A DNA stretch of 64,000 bases from Thermofontimicrobium_A sp034505795 (GTDB lineage Bacteria; Zhuqueibacterota; Zhuqueibacteria; Thermofontimicrobiales; Thermofontimicrobiaceae). This document shows, in pieces, positions 31,537-40,438 of this stretch. Within the stretch, counting starts at the first letter, position 1. Each line of letters starts with the position of its first letter. The notes beneath the pieces were generated by a model that was not told the DNA's origin, did not search any database, and saw only the letters and a list, made by a program, of their open reading frames with translations. The stretch covers positions 22,632 to 86,631 of the forward strand of contig JAPDQM010000003.1 in assembly GCA_034505795.1 (NCBI GenBank). The letters run 5' to 3'. A program made the position numbers and the translations under genes.

Positions 31537-32490
31537 TTAGATTAGCAGCCTACCGGCCTCCATAATTATTCGGCCGTCGATGGTAATGGTCGGTGTTTTG
31601 AGAATAAGATCCAGATGCAATTTTCCTTTCAATCGCCCCCCTTCATAAGCGTGATGCCCCAGGGCAAAATGGGCAGTACCTAACACCTTTTCATCTTCAA
31701 TGGATTGCCCGGTTAGCATGGCGTGAGGATTGGTGCCAATACCAAATTCAGCGATGTTGCGACCCAGCTTGCCAAATGGTTTCAATATCTTTCGCAATTT
31801 CTCGACCTCATGGCCCCCTGTAATTTGATAAGCATACCCCTCTTTGACCTTGAGCTCGATGGAATTTTGCAGCAATCCCACGGCTGGTATGGAACCATCA
31901 ACCACAATAACACCTTCAGCCCCATGCAGATCAGGGGTGATGGCAGCTTCTCCTGCGGGTAACAGGCTAAAACTGCCCGGTTCATGAACTACCCCGGTAT
32001 TGGCCATCCCTCGATGTCTGGCAATAGGAATGGTCAAATCGGTACCAGCGGCGGTAAGCACCTGAATCTTATGCCCAATGGAAAATAGGTCCGCCAGGCG
32101 ACGACTCTTGATCTCTATAAATTGATAATCGGTGTTGATGGCGCGCATTAATGCGTCTTCTGACATCGGCTCTAAACAGAGCACACGCGCCCCATTGTGA
32201 CAAAGGTGCTTTAAGGCATTGGTATGGAGCAATGAGGTAGACGTAAATGCCACGATTGCTGACATTTGCTTGAGCAGATTTAGAATGGCAGCCGGTGGTT
32301 CGGTCCGATTCGCATGCAATGGCTGAATTTCTAACAGCGCCACTTCCGCCTTGATGCGCGGGAAAGTTTTAAATATTCTCTGGCCTAAGGTGCAAGTGGC
32401 GTGGTCGACCAGAATCAGACAGGAATCGCCAGGAACTATTTTTAAGCAATCAGCGAAAAGTTTATGGATGGCTTTTTCTAATTTGGCCAT
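31537..32490 (-). CDS. M29-like aminopeptidase
   Basis: The roughly 317-residue protein resembles thermophilic-type (M29) aminopeptidases and their DUF2172/dioxygenase-like relatives. The C-terminal metal-binding region reads AEFGIGTNPHA, LGTAHFALGHH and LHLDLIL, giving Glu, His, His and Asp ligands. Upstream features GMANTGVVHEPGSFSLLPAGEA and a GVIVVDGS stretch fit the family. It would bind two metal ions in the cytoplasm. The frame opens at a TTG (32520), but the ATG at 32490 (MAKLEKAIHKLF) gives a normal N terminus. It follows the PqqD-like gene by about 100 bases on the same strand. Confidence 0.8.
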   Translation of the reverse strand: MAKLEKAIHKLFADCLKIVPGDSCLILVDHATCTLGQRIFKTFPRIKAEVALLEIQPLHANRTEPPAAILNLLKQMSAIVAFTSTSLLHTNALKHLCHNGARVLCLEPMSEDALMRAINTDYQFIEIKSRRLADLFSIGHKIQVLTAAGTDLTIPIARHRGMANTGVVHEPGSFSLLPAGEAAITPDLHGAEGVIVVDGSIPAVGLLQNSIELKVKEGYAYQITGGHEVEKLRKILKPFGKLGRNIAEFGIGTNPHAMLTGQSIEDEKVLGTAHFALGHHAYEGGRLKGKLHLDLILKTPTITIDGRIIMEAGRLLI

Positions 32491-32591
32491 TACTGCAAAC
32501 AGGTTATTTTCTTTGCCCAAAATATATGGGCGGAATCGAATTCAATCCAGAAAATTGGTTATTTGATGGATTTATTAATCAATGGCGGATA

Positions 32592-32933
32592 TTAGCCAGA
32601 GCGAAATTCCAATAGCTGCAATCGCTGCAACCGTTGCATAAAAATGGCCACTCGCTCATCGGCCATCGCTGCGTCGGCTGGAAAATTTTCTTTAAAAAGC
32701 TTCACGATTTGTTTGACGGTCTGACTGCCGTTGCATTGCTGCCACACAAAACTGCCGAAGCGATCCAATGCGATCCTGAAATAGGGCTTTTTCAGCTTTG
32801 GCAGCAGATATTTTACCAACAGTGGATGGCGAAATTTTGGCTGAAGCACGACAATACTACCATCGCTGACGGTTTCAGATTGAACAGTTACTATTGGGAT
32901 GAGATCGAAAAGATTTGTTGTCGATTGACTCAT
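32592..32933 (-). CDS. PqqD-like peptide-binding protein, orphan
   Basis: The 113-residue protein has the PqqD fold signature LDRFGSFVWQQCNGSQTVKQ, followed by an acidic helix and RLQRLQLLEF, a winged-helix-like module that presents leader peptides to radical SAM enzymes. Here there is no precursor peptide or peptide-modifying radical SAM gene next to it; the only radical SAM enzyme in the window is AmrS, 17 kb away. Stand-alone PqqD proteins of this type occur in Bacteroidetes-like genomes with no known role. It lies between the OPT transporter and the aminopeptidase on the minus strand. Confidence 0.78.
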   Translation of the reverse strand: MSQSTTNLFDLIPIVTVQSETVSDGSIVVLQPKFRHPLLVKYLLPKLKKPYFRIALDRFGSFVWQQCNGSQTVKQIVKLFKENFPADAAMADERVAIFMQRLQRLQLLEFRSG

Positions 32934-33142
32934 GTTCTATAGCTTTTGCTGGACATCTTTTTGGCCAGATGCCATTCGCGTAAATCGCCTTCATTCGCCT
33001 GACCATGGCTACCAGGCTTTTTCTGCATATCCCTCGCCGGGAAATTTCAGAATATGTTTTTTAGCAAAATGAGAGCCGCCATGAAAATTAGCAGCCCCAG
33101 TACTAATCCGAATGCATGGATGTATTGTTTTGTTTGATTGCC

Positions 33143-33176
33143 ATCATCAGAGAGGCATCGCAGCCTCTCTGATGAT
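33143..33176 (-). terminator. Perfect 14-base hairpin after the OPT gene
   Basis: ATCATCAGAGAGGC (33143-33156) and GCCTCTCTGATGAT (33163-33176) pair perfectly around a six-base loop, 13 bases after the OPT stop. No strong T run follows on the minus strand, so it may be a factor-dependent terminator or an mRNA-stabilising structure. Confidence 0.6.
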
Positions 33177-33188
33177 ATTGAATAAGTT

Positions 33189-35252
33189 CTACATCACAGC
33201 ACTGGGCGGCGCAGGTTCATCCGCTTTACCAGCATTTTTCAATGGGAATTGGATTAAAATCCAGCCAATAAAGATGAACACCAACAAGCTGACCGAGAAC
33301 GGCAACGGCAAGATTGAAAACAGCCGCGGCAGAAAATTGCCATAATCGACTTCGCCCACCGCCAGCGCAGCGAATATCAATCCCACCAGCGCCTCGCCGG
33401 CAATCAAGCCTGCCGCCAACAATATACCAGTATTTTCGATGCGGGCCTTCTGTGCGTCATTGTGCTGTCGGGCCGCGCTCATTTTTTCGACGATTCCTTT
33501 GATCAGACCACCAATAAAAATAGCAAATGTGGTCTCCAATGGCAGATACATGCCAACGCTAACCAGCATCGGGCTTCTAACCTGCATCAGGATGAAACCA
33601 AAGCCCATGAACATCCCAACGATAATCAATGGCCAGGCCATTTCACCGCCTACAATGCCTTTGGCTAATAAGGCCATCAAACCGGCTTGCGGCGCAGGCA
33701 ATTTGGCGCTCCCAAAACCGCCCTCATACGGCGGATCGGCCAATTTCCCCTGATTGATGTCGCCCTGGTGCAAAATAAACAACGGCACAAACATGACCAG
33801 CGCCGATAGTCCGACACCGAGCAAATCCCCAACCTGCATTTTCCAGGGAGTACCACCCAGGATATGCCCAACTTTCAGATCCTGTAGCATCTCGCCAGCG
33901 ACCGCAGCAGAGACACAGACGACTGCGGCCACGCCCAGCACGGCCGCCACACCAGGTTCGCCCTTCATGCCGAGAACTACCATCAGGATCGCAGCCACCA
34001 GCAGAGTAGAAATCGTGAGACCACTGATAGGATTATTGCTCGATCCGATGATGCCAACAAGGTAGCCCGAGACCGCGGCAAAGAAAAAGCCCGCGATAAT
34101 CATCACGATCATTGCAACCAATGCCGCGACCACGTTTTGAGCAAAGAAATAGTAAATAAAAAAGGTGGCAATGGCAGTGAGCAAAATGCCCAACATGACC
34201 TGCTGCAGCTTTAAATCCTGCTCGGTTCGCAACACCACCTGCTCCCCGGTAGCGGCTTTTTTTACATCGCCAATGGAGCGCTTGATGCCGATGGCCAGGC
34301 TGTTGCGCATCCGGAACAGAGTATAAGCAGCACTCATCAACATGCCGCCAATGGCGATAGGTCGCACGATACGGCTCCAGACGTTATTGGCCATGGCCAC
34401 CCAGGTGGCTTCCGCTGCGCCTTCCGGCAATAGCGACGGACCAATAAAATAAGTGATAATTGGCACAAAGAGCCCCCAGGCCAACAGGCCGCCACTGAAG
34501 TTTAGCGAAGCCAGTTTGGGACCGATGATATAGCCCACGCCGATGTAGGCCGGCTTAACACCTGGAGAACTGAGCAACAAACCGCTCTGCCCGGCAGTAT
34601 TACCACTGGATAGCAGGCCGATGGTTTTTTTGGCAAAGGGGACAAAGTGCTCCCAAGTGGTTCTGAACAGATTCAACGACGCCAACGTTTGAATAAATGC
34701 ACCAACGCCCATCGCGCTGAAGAGAAATTTGGCGCCGGTGCCACCCGCACGACCCGCCTTGTGAATTTCCGCAGCGGCAACCGATTCCGGGAATGGTAAT
34801 TCAGCATCTTCCACCATCACCCGGCGCAGGAGCGCTACAAACATAATGCCCAACACACCGCCGACGAGCATGATTGCGGCGGACTGCAGGTAATGGCCTG
34901 TGGTAACAAACTCTTTCCAGATGCCTGCCAGAAAAAACGCCGGGATGGTAAAAATGGCACCCGCGGCTACCGACTCGCCAATGGAACCGACCGTACGAGC
35001 GAAGTTCTCCTCAAGAATGTTGCCCCTGACGACGCGCAGAATGGCCATGCCGATCACTGCGGCGGGATAGGTCGCAGCGATGGTCATACCGGCTTTCAAT
35101 CCCAAATAAACGTTAGCCGCGCCGAGAACCACTGCCATCACCAGGCCGATCAGCAACGCACGAAGCGTAAACTCCTTCATGCTGGTGCTGGCTGGTACAT
35201 AGGGTTGATAACGAGGACCTGCTGCGGAAGAACTGCTTTTGATTTCTGCCAT
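33189..35252 (-). CDS. OPT-family oligopeptide transporter
   Basis: The 687-residue inner-membrane protein has about 15 membrane segments. The first contains LIGLVMAVVLGAANVYLGLK, followed by GMTIAATYPAAVIGMAILR, and later GYLVGIIGSSNNPISGLTIS, which are typical of the bacterial OPT group that takes up peptides or metal-chelate complexes with protons. The length is normal. It has its own promoter and ends in a hairpin. The next genes on the strand are the PqqD-like protein and an aminopeptidase; a peptide importer followed by a peptidase makes sense as a peptide-use set, but the 255-base gap leaves this open. Confidence 0.93.
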   Translation of the reverse strand: MAEIKSSSSAAGPRYQPYVPASTSMKEFTLRALLIGLVMAVVLGAANVYLGLKAGMTIAATYPAAVIGMAILRVVRGNILEENFARTVGSIGESVAAGAIFTIPAFFLAGIWKEFVTTGHYLQSAAIMLVGGVLGIMFVALLRRVMVEDAELPFPESVAAAEIHKAGRAGGTGAKFLFSAMGVGAFIQTLASLNLFRTTWEHFVPFAKKTIGLLSSGNTAGQSGLLLSSPGVKPAYIGVGYIIGPKLASLNFSGGLLAWGLFVPIITYFIGPSLLPEGAAEATWVAMANNVWSRIVRPIAIGGMLMSAAYTLFRMRNSLAIGIKRSIGDVKKAATGEQVVLRTEQDLKLQQVMLGILLTAIATFFIYYFFAQNVVAALVAMIVMIIAGFFFAAVSGYLVGIIGSSNNPISGLTISTLLVAAILMVVLGMKGEPGVAAVLGVAAVVCVSAAVAGEMLQDLKVGHILGGTPWKMQVGDLLGVGLSALVMFVPLFILHQGDINQGKLADPPYEGGFGSAKLPAPQAGLMALLAKGIVGGEMAWPLIIVGMFMGFGFILMQVRSPMLVSVGMYLPLETTFAIFIGGLIKGIVEKMSAARQHNDAQKARIENTGILLAAGLIAGEALVGLIFAALAVGEVDYGNFLPRLFSILPLPFSVSLLVFIFIGWILIQFPLKNAGKADEPAPPSAVM

Positions 35253-35320
35253 GCTTCCTCCTACTCCTTAAAATCGATGTGAATAACCGTTATATAGACC
35301 CATTCGAATTAGCTTCCTGC

Positions 35321-35349
35321 AAAATAAAATAAAAACGGCAAAATGTCAA
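35321..35349 (-). promoter_or_regulatory. Promoter of the OPT transporter gene
   Basis: On the minus strand, TTGACA (35349-35344), 17 bases, TATTTT (35326-35321), about 70 bases before the start codon. It is divergent from the ecfT promoter. Confidence 0.65.
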
Positions 35350-35389
35350 GAAAAAAATAGTTCAGAGACAATATTGCTAACCACGAGAC

Positions 35390-35417
35390 TTGCATTTACG
35401 AAAAAAAATCCGTATAT
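35390..35417 (+). promoter_or_regulatory. Promoter of ecfT
   Basis: TTGCAT (35390-35395), 16 bases, TATATT (35412-35417), 26 bases before the ATG at 35443. It uses the same -35 and -10 hexamers as the tRNA-Pro promoter. Confidence 0.6.
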
Positions 35418-35442
35418 TCCGACCAACAATTGTTAAGGAAGC

Positions 35443-36243
35443 ATGGCCATTCTCAACGACATTACGCTGGGTCAATATTTCCCGGTTGATTCTTTTGTAC
35501 ATCGTCTGGACCCGCGCACCAAAATTCTGGTAATTCTGGTCGCTATGATATTGTTCGTCCTTACGAACAGCATCCTGAAACTGCTGCTTTCGCTGGTGAT
35601 CATTTTTGGGTTGATCGGCATCTCGCACCTGCCGCTGATTCTGGTATTAAGAAATCTGCGACCATTTTTATGGCTGATTTTATTGACGATTGGGCTGCAT
35701 CTTTTTTTAACTGATCAAGACGTCAAAATAGTCGCCATTCCCTGGATCGGGATCGCCGTATCAAAAACGGGTTTGCTCAATGGCGCACTTTATTCTGCTC
35801 GGTTGGTGATTTTGATTCTTCTGGCCACAATTTTGACCCTGACCACGTCACCCATGGAGATTACCGATGCGCTGGATCGTTTTTTAAGGCCATTACAAAA
35901 ATGCGGCGTGGCAACACATGACATCACCATGATGATGACGCTGTCATTGCGCTTTATTCCGACCTTAATCGAGGAGGCTGATAAGATCCAGAAGGCGCAG
36001 ATTTCCCGCGGGGCAACGTTTGAGGGAAACTTCATTCGACGGATAAAAAGTGTGATCCCGCTAATACTGCCGCTATTCATATCGGTATTTCGCAGAGCAG
36101 ATGAACTGGCGCTGGCGATGGATGCGCGCTGCTATAACGGGGGGCCGGGAAGGACCAGTTTCCAATCGCTCGCGTTTGAACGCAATGACTATTATTTCAT
36201 GGCCGCTGCCCTGTGCCTGATGATCTTGTTCGTTATTTTTTAG
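35443..36243 (+). CDS. ecfT: Energy-coupling factor transporter transmembrane protein EcfT
   Basis: The 266-residue membrane protein matches the T component of ECF vitamin transporters. It has the N-terminal SFVHRLDPRTKILVIL, about five to six membrane segments, LTTSPMEITDALDRFLRPL, and the two coupling helices with Ala-Arg-Gly-like motifs, here QISRGATFEG and LAMDARCYNG, that contact the ATPases. No EcfA ATPase or substrate-binding S component is in the window. In many Firmicutes ecfT is followed by truA, and the same pair order is seen here, which suggests an old gene order that has lost ecfA. It may use ATPases encoded elsewhere. Confidence 0.9.
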   Translation: MAILNDITLGQYFPVDSFVHRLDPRTKILVILVAMILFVLTNSILKLLLSLVIIFGLIGISHLPLILVLRNLRPFLWLILLTIGLHLFLTDQDVKIVAIPWIGIAVSKTGLLNGALYSARLVILILLATILTLTTSPMEITDALDRFLRPLQKCGVATHDITMMMTLSLRFIPTLIEEADKIQKAQISRGATFEGNFIRRIKSVIPLILPLFISVFRRADELALAMDARCYNGGPGRTSFQSLAFERNDYYFMAAALCLMILFVIF

Positions 36244-36250
36244 CAATCAA

Positions 36251-36379
36251 TGAATGCACTCTAAAAGCCGCCAATTCTGCCAATTTTGCTGATTCCGCTA
36301 ATTTGAAATTCTATAAAATCAATTAGCGAAATTATTCCGCCAGTTGGCAGACGGTCAAAGCCTTGTTAGAGTGGAATCA
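36251..36379. repeat. 129-base inverted-repeat element, copy B
   Basis: The ends TGAATGCACTCTAA (36251-36264) and TTAGAGTGGAATCA (36366-36379) are complementary at 12 of 14 positions and match those of copy A (26193-26268). The core CCGCCAGTTGGCAGACGG (36337-36354) also matches. Copy B has about 50 extra bases rich in GCCAATT/GCTAATT motifs between the left end and the core. It separates ecfT from truA. Confidence 0.7.
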
Positions 36380-36396
36380 TCAATATAACTTGAAAC

Positions 36397-37131
36397 ATGC
36401 GAAATATCAAATTGGTGCTCGAATACGACGGTACTGATTTTCACGGCTGGCAATATCAACCCAACTTGCGTACGGTTCAGGGAGATTTGCAGGATGTCCT
36501 GACGAAAATTTTTGGTAGCGAGATAGTGGTCATTGGCGCCGGGCGAACGGATGCTGGTGTCCACGCCCGAGGACAGGTAGCCAATTTCAAGCTCGATCAT
36601 CCGATGCCGCCAGCTAAAATCATGGCCGCGTTGAATGGCAATCTCGCGCGGGATGTTCGAATTATGGCGGTCAAGGAGGTACCACTCGAGTTTCACGCCC
36701 GGTTCGATGCCATTCGTCGGCATTATAGCTACACCATTGCCCGGCAGGAGCGGGCCATCAATCGCTTTTATTGCTGGACCTATCGCTCGCCGCTAGATGT
36801 TGCCCGAATGCAGGAAGCCTCAAATCATCTGTTAGGGGATCACGATTTTCGGGCCTTTTGCCGGATGGACGATCCGCAAGAGGGGCATATTTGCTGTATT
36901 GAAAAGATTCAATGGGAACAATTTGCAAATGCATTGATTTTAAATATCGTCGCCAATCGTTTCTTGCACCACATGGTGCGAATTATTGTTGGTACGATGC
37001 TCAATGTGGGCCGGGGATTTACTACCGTGGCAGAAATTCCCGGGATTCTTGAATCGCACGATCGAAACAAAGCCGGCCCCACGGTGCCGGCAAAGGGCTT
37101 GTGTCTGGAAAAAATTGATTACGCATATTGA
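36397..37131 (+). CDS. truA: tRNA pseudouridine(38-40) synthase
   Basis: The 244-residue enzyme converts uridines 38-40 in the anticodon arm of tRNAs to pseudouridine. It has the N-terminal LVLEYDGTDFHGWQYQPN, the catalytic GAGRTDAGVHARGQV with the essential Asp, RHYSYTI, and NRFLHHMVRIIVGTML near the C terminus. Length is normal. The stop lies 19 bases before the ATG of the aldolase gene. The upstream gap is occupied by repeat element B. Confidence 0.96.
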   Translation: MRNIKLVLEYDGTDFHGWQYQPNLRTVQGDLQDVLTKIFGSEIVVIGAGRTDAGVHARGQVANFKLDHPMPPAKIMAALNGNLARDVRIMAVKEVPLEFHARFDAIRRHYSYTIARQERAINRFYCWTYRSPLDVARMQEASNHLLGDHDFRAFCRMDDPQEGHICCIEKIQWEQFANALILNIVANRFLHHMVRIIVGTMLNVGRGFTTVAEIPGILESHDRNKAGPTVPAKGLCLEKIDYAY

Positions 37132-37150
37132 AACTAAACCGGAGGTTGCG

Positions 37151-37798
37151 ATGAAGTTCTTTATTGATACGGCAGATATTCAGGAAATCAAGCAAGCCGC
37201 AGAGCTGGGGGTTTTGGATGGTGTGACCACAAATCCATCCTTGATTTCAAAAGTACCTGGCAAATTTGAAGATATTCTGCGCTCGATTTGTGAGGTGGTT
37301 CATGGCCCCGTCAGTGCTGAAGTCGTCAGCCTGGATGCGCCGGGGATGATTCGCGAAGGCCGCGAATTGGCCAAAATTCATCCGAATATTGTGATCAAAA
37401 TTCCCATCACTCGGGAGGGGCTGAAGGCCATTAAACAACTGGAAGCTGAAGGCATTCGGGTGAACGTCACGCTGATTTTTAGCCCATCGCAAGCATTGCT
37501 GGCGGCCAAAGCTGGCGCCAGTTTCGTCAGTCCTTTCGTGGGCCGAATTGATGATATCAGCGATTGGGGAATGGATCTGGTACGCGACATTGCAACCATT
37601 TTCAAAAACTACGATTTTAAGACGGAAATCATTGTGGCCAGCATTCGGAATCCAGTGCATGTTGTAGAAGCAGCTTTAGCCGGTGCGCATATTGCGACCA
37701 TTCCATTCAAGGTTATCGAGCAGTTGGTAAAACATCCTCTCACCGATATTGGTATCCAAAATTTTTTGAAAGACTGGGAAAAGGTTAAGAATCGTTAG
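37151..37798 (+). CDS. fsa: Transaldolase-like / fructose-6-phosphate aldolase
   Basis: The 215-residue protein is of the short MipB/TalC type. It has MKFFIDTADIQEIKQAAELG, GVTTNPSLISK, a VIKIPIT strand with the candidate Schiff-base Lys, VNVTLIFSPSQALLAAKAGA, FVSPFVGRIDD and ASIRNPVHVVEAALAGAHIA. The family catalyses either transaldolase or fructose-6-phosphate aldol cleavage, and sequence alone does not separate the two safely. The frame extends back to 36986 inside truA, but GGAGG at 37141-37145 and the family N terminus fix the ATG at 37151. It is probably co-transcribed with truA. Confidence 0.93.
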   Translation: MKFFIDTADIQEIKQAAELGVLDGVTTNPSLISKVPGKFEDILRSICEVVHGPVSAEVVSLDAPGMIREGRELAKIHPNIVIKIPITREGLKAIKQLEAEGIRVNVTLIFSPSQALLAAKAGASFVSPFVGRIDDISDWGMDLVRDIATIFKNYDFKTEIIVASIRNPVHVVEAALAGAHIATIPFKVIEQLVKHPLTDIGIQNFLKDWEKVKNR

Positions 37799-37892
37799 CA
37801 TTGGGTCCAGACAATCACATAATGGTGGCAACAGATGCCGCTATTCGGAGACTCCAGCAATCGGATGAAATGTTTGATGAGGATTTTGATTT

Positions 37893-39098
37893 ATGAGAAA
37901 ATTCCTATCATATTTCTTTGTCTTTGTCGTTGGAACGTCGGTGGGCATCCTCATCTGGTCGTATTGGTTGGATCGAGTCCGGGAACCAATTTTTTACAGC
38001 ACCAGCTTGCCATCCGCCGGTCCGGTCAAGGGGGCTAACCCGTCAGTAGCCATGCGTCAGGTAAACAGCCAGCAATTGGCTAACTCGCGCCAGACCGTGA
38101 TCACGGAAGCGGTTAAAGCGGTCAGTCCAGCAGTGGTGGGAATCAATGTGCTTCAGATCAAAGAATCTCGCTCACCGGAATGGGTTTATGATGATGACTT
38201 TTTCCGTTTTTTCTTCCCGGAACAGCGGCAACAGGTGAAAGGTCTGGGCTCCGGCTTTATCATTTCCACTGATGGTTATATTGTCACCAATGAGCATGTG
38301 GTGAACCGTGCTACAGAAATCATGGTCACCCTTCCCAATGGCAAAAAATATAATGCGCAATTGGTGGCCAGCGATTATATTTCGGATATTGCTTTGCTGA
38401 AGATCAATACCAAAGAGTCATTGCCGTACGCTATTTTGGGGGATTCTGATGATTTGATCATTGGCGAATGGGCGATTGCTATTGGCAATCCCTTTGGCTT
38501 GTTTGATATGGGTCAGCCTTCAGTGTCGCAGGGTATTATCAGCGCTACCGATCGGGATTTTGGACGACAAAACGACAGCCGTGTGTACAAGGATATGATT
38601 CAGACCGATGCGGCAATCAATGCGGGCAATAGCGGTGGGCCATTGGTGAATAGCCTGGGTGAGGTCATCGGAATCAATGCCTTTATCTATTCCGGCAGTG
38701 AGAACAACGCCACCAATATCGGCCTGGGCTTTGCCATCCCCATTAACCGCGCTAAAAAAATAATTAGCGAATTGCGGCAATATGGTGGAGTCAATCGGCG
38801 TTTCTGGACCGGCCTAGAAGTGGAAAACTTGAATTACTCGCTGGCTCGGTACCTGGGCTTAAATAGCACCAAAGGAGTGATCATTTCAAATATCGAATCC
38901 CGCAGCCCAGCCGCTCGAGCGCAGTTGCAAGTGGGTGATGTGATCGTTAGCATCGACGATCATGAAATTCAGAATACTCGCGACATCTGGCGCGTTATTG
39001 AAGACACGGATGCCAAAGGTGGCGATGTGCTGATGCTAAAGGTGATACGCAGAGGCAGATATTTAAATATCCCGCTCCAATTAGAAGAACTCAAATGA
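37893..39098 (+). CDS. degQ: HtrA/DegQ-family serine protease, catalytically intact
   Basis: The 401-residue protease has an N-terminal signal anchor (about 5-24), a trypsin-like domain (about 115-285) with the full triad H135 (TNEHVV), D165 (YISDIALLKI) and S247 (AGNSGGPLV), and one PDZ domain (about 300-395) with GVIISNIESRSPAARAQLQV. It degrades or refolds misfolded proteins in the periplasm. It contrasts with the HtrA-like protein at 7759-8994, which has lost all three residues. It ends nine bases before the purB start and so may be co-transcribed with purine genes. Confidence 0.95.
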   Translation: MRKFLSYFFVFVVGTSVGILIWSYWLDRVREPIFYSTSLPSAGPVKGANPSVAMRQVNSQQLANSRQTVITEAVKAVSPAVVGINVLQIKESRSPEWVYDDDFFRFFFPEQRQQVKGLGSGFIISTDGYIVTNEHVVNRATEIMVTLPNGKKYNAQLVASDYISDIALLKINTKESLPYAILGDSDDLIIGEWAIAIGNPFGLFDMGQPSVSQGIISATDRDFGRQNDSRVYKDMIQTDAAINAGNSGGPLVNSLGEVIGINAFIYSGSENNATNIGLGFAIPINRAKKIISELRQYGGVNRRFWTGLEVENLNYSLARYLGLNSTKGVIISNIESRSPAARAQLQVGDVIVSIDDHEIQNTRDIWRVIEDTDAKGGDVLMLKVIRRGRYLNIPLQLEELK

Positions 39099-39107
39099 GG
39101 CTTAATC

Positions 39108-40406
39108 GTGATTGAGCGCTATTCTCGTCCGCGCATGGCAGCCATCTGGACGGACGAAAATAAATTCCAAAAATGGCTGGAAGTTGAAATTTGCGTATGT
39201 GAAGTTCAGGCGGAGTTGGGCCTGATCCCGACCGCAGCAGTGGAACAAATCCGCACTCGCGCACAGTTTAACAAGCAACGAATTCTTGACATCGAACGAG
39301 AGGTTAAGCACGACGTCATTGCCTTTTTGACCAACGTGGGCGAAAATGTTGGTGATGCCGCGCGCTATATCCATCTGGGGATGACCTCCTCAGATTTGCT
39401 GGATACAGCGATGGCGTTGCTGCTGCGCGAAGCGGGAGAGATTATCCTGGAGGACATGGCGCAGCTTCGTTCGGCCATTCGGAGCAGAGCGCTGGAGCAT
39501 AAATATACGGTATGCATCGGACGCTCTCATGGTGTTCATGCCGAGCCGACGACCTTCGGCCTAAAGCTGGCGGTCTGGTACGACGAGGTCGGTCGCCACA
39601 TCGAGCGGCTGCGACATGCTCTGGCGACGATAGCGGTCGGCAAAGTTTCAGGGGCAGTTGGCACCTTTGCTCATCTGGATCCGATCATTGAAGAGCGAGT
39701 TTGCCAAAAATTGGGGTTGCGGCCGGCGCCGGCTTCCACTCAGATTATTCAGCGCGATCGCTATGCGGAATTTCTCACAACCCTGGCGCTGATTGGCAGT
39801 TCGATAGAAAAATTTGCAACAGAAATCCGAAATCTGCAGCGTACGGAAATTCTGGAAGTCGAAGAATTTTTTTCCAGTGGTCAGAAGGGGTCTTCAGCCA
39901 TGCCGCATAAGCGCAATCCGGTCAGTTGCGAACAGCTTTGTGGACTCAGTCGCGTCCTACGCGCCAATGCTCTGGCTAGCCTCGAAAACATCAGCCTATG
40001 GCATGAACGAGATATTACCCACTCGTCCGTTGAACGAATTATAATTCCCGATAGCACGATTCTCATCGATTACATGCTGCAGCGGTTGACCGAAATCATT
40101 AGACACCTGCTGGTGTACCCGGACAATATGCGCCGGAACTTGGAGCGGATGAGAGGGCTGATTTTTTCGCAAATGGTGTTGTTAGCTCTTACGCGTAAGG
40201 GCATGGCGCGTGAGATCGCTTATCGGCTGGTACAGCAAAGCGCCATGGAAGTCTGGCAAAGCAACCATGATTTTAAACAGCTTCTTCTGGCGCAGCCAGA
40301 GATCATGGAGGTACTGACGCCGGCTGAAATTGAAAACTGTTTTGATCTAAAGACGCATTTAAGGAATGTTGATAAAATTTTCGAGCGTGTCGGAATTGTA
40401 GCATAA
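39108..40406 (+). CDS. purB: Adenylosuccinate lyase
   Basis: The 432-residue enzyme acts twice in purine synthesis, releasing fumarate from SAICAR and from adenylosuccinate. It shows EVKHDVIAFLTNVGE, HLGMTSSDLLDTA, GRSHGVHAEPTTFGLK and the fumarase-superfamily signature GSSAMPHKRNP with the catalytic Ser. The length is standard. The start is GTG at 39108, nine bases after the protease stop. The next gene is purC, whose product makes one of its substrates. Confidence 0.97.
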   Translation: MIERYSRPRMAAIWTDENKFQKWLEVEICVCEVQAELGLIPTAAVEQIRTRAQFNKQRILDIEREVKHDVIAFLTNVGENVGDAARYIHLGMTSSDLLDTAMALLLREAGEIILEDMAQLRSAIRSRALEHKYTVCIGRSHGVHAEPTTFGLKLAVWYDEVGRHIERLRHALATIAVGKVSGAVGTFAHLDPIIEERVCQKLGLRPAPASTQIIQRDRYAEFLTTLALIGSSIEKFATEIRNLQRTEILEVEEFFSSGQKGSSAMPHKRNPVSCEQLCGLSRVLRANALASLENISLWHERDITHSSVERIIIPDSTILIDYMLQRLTEIIRHLLVYPDNMRRNLERMRGLIFSQMVLLALTRKGMAREIAYRLVQQSAMEVWQSNHDFKQLLLAQPEIMEVLTPAEIENCFDLKTHLRNVDKIFERVGIVA

Positions 40407-40438
40407 AACCATGTATTCTGTAACCACAAATCAGCGGG

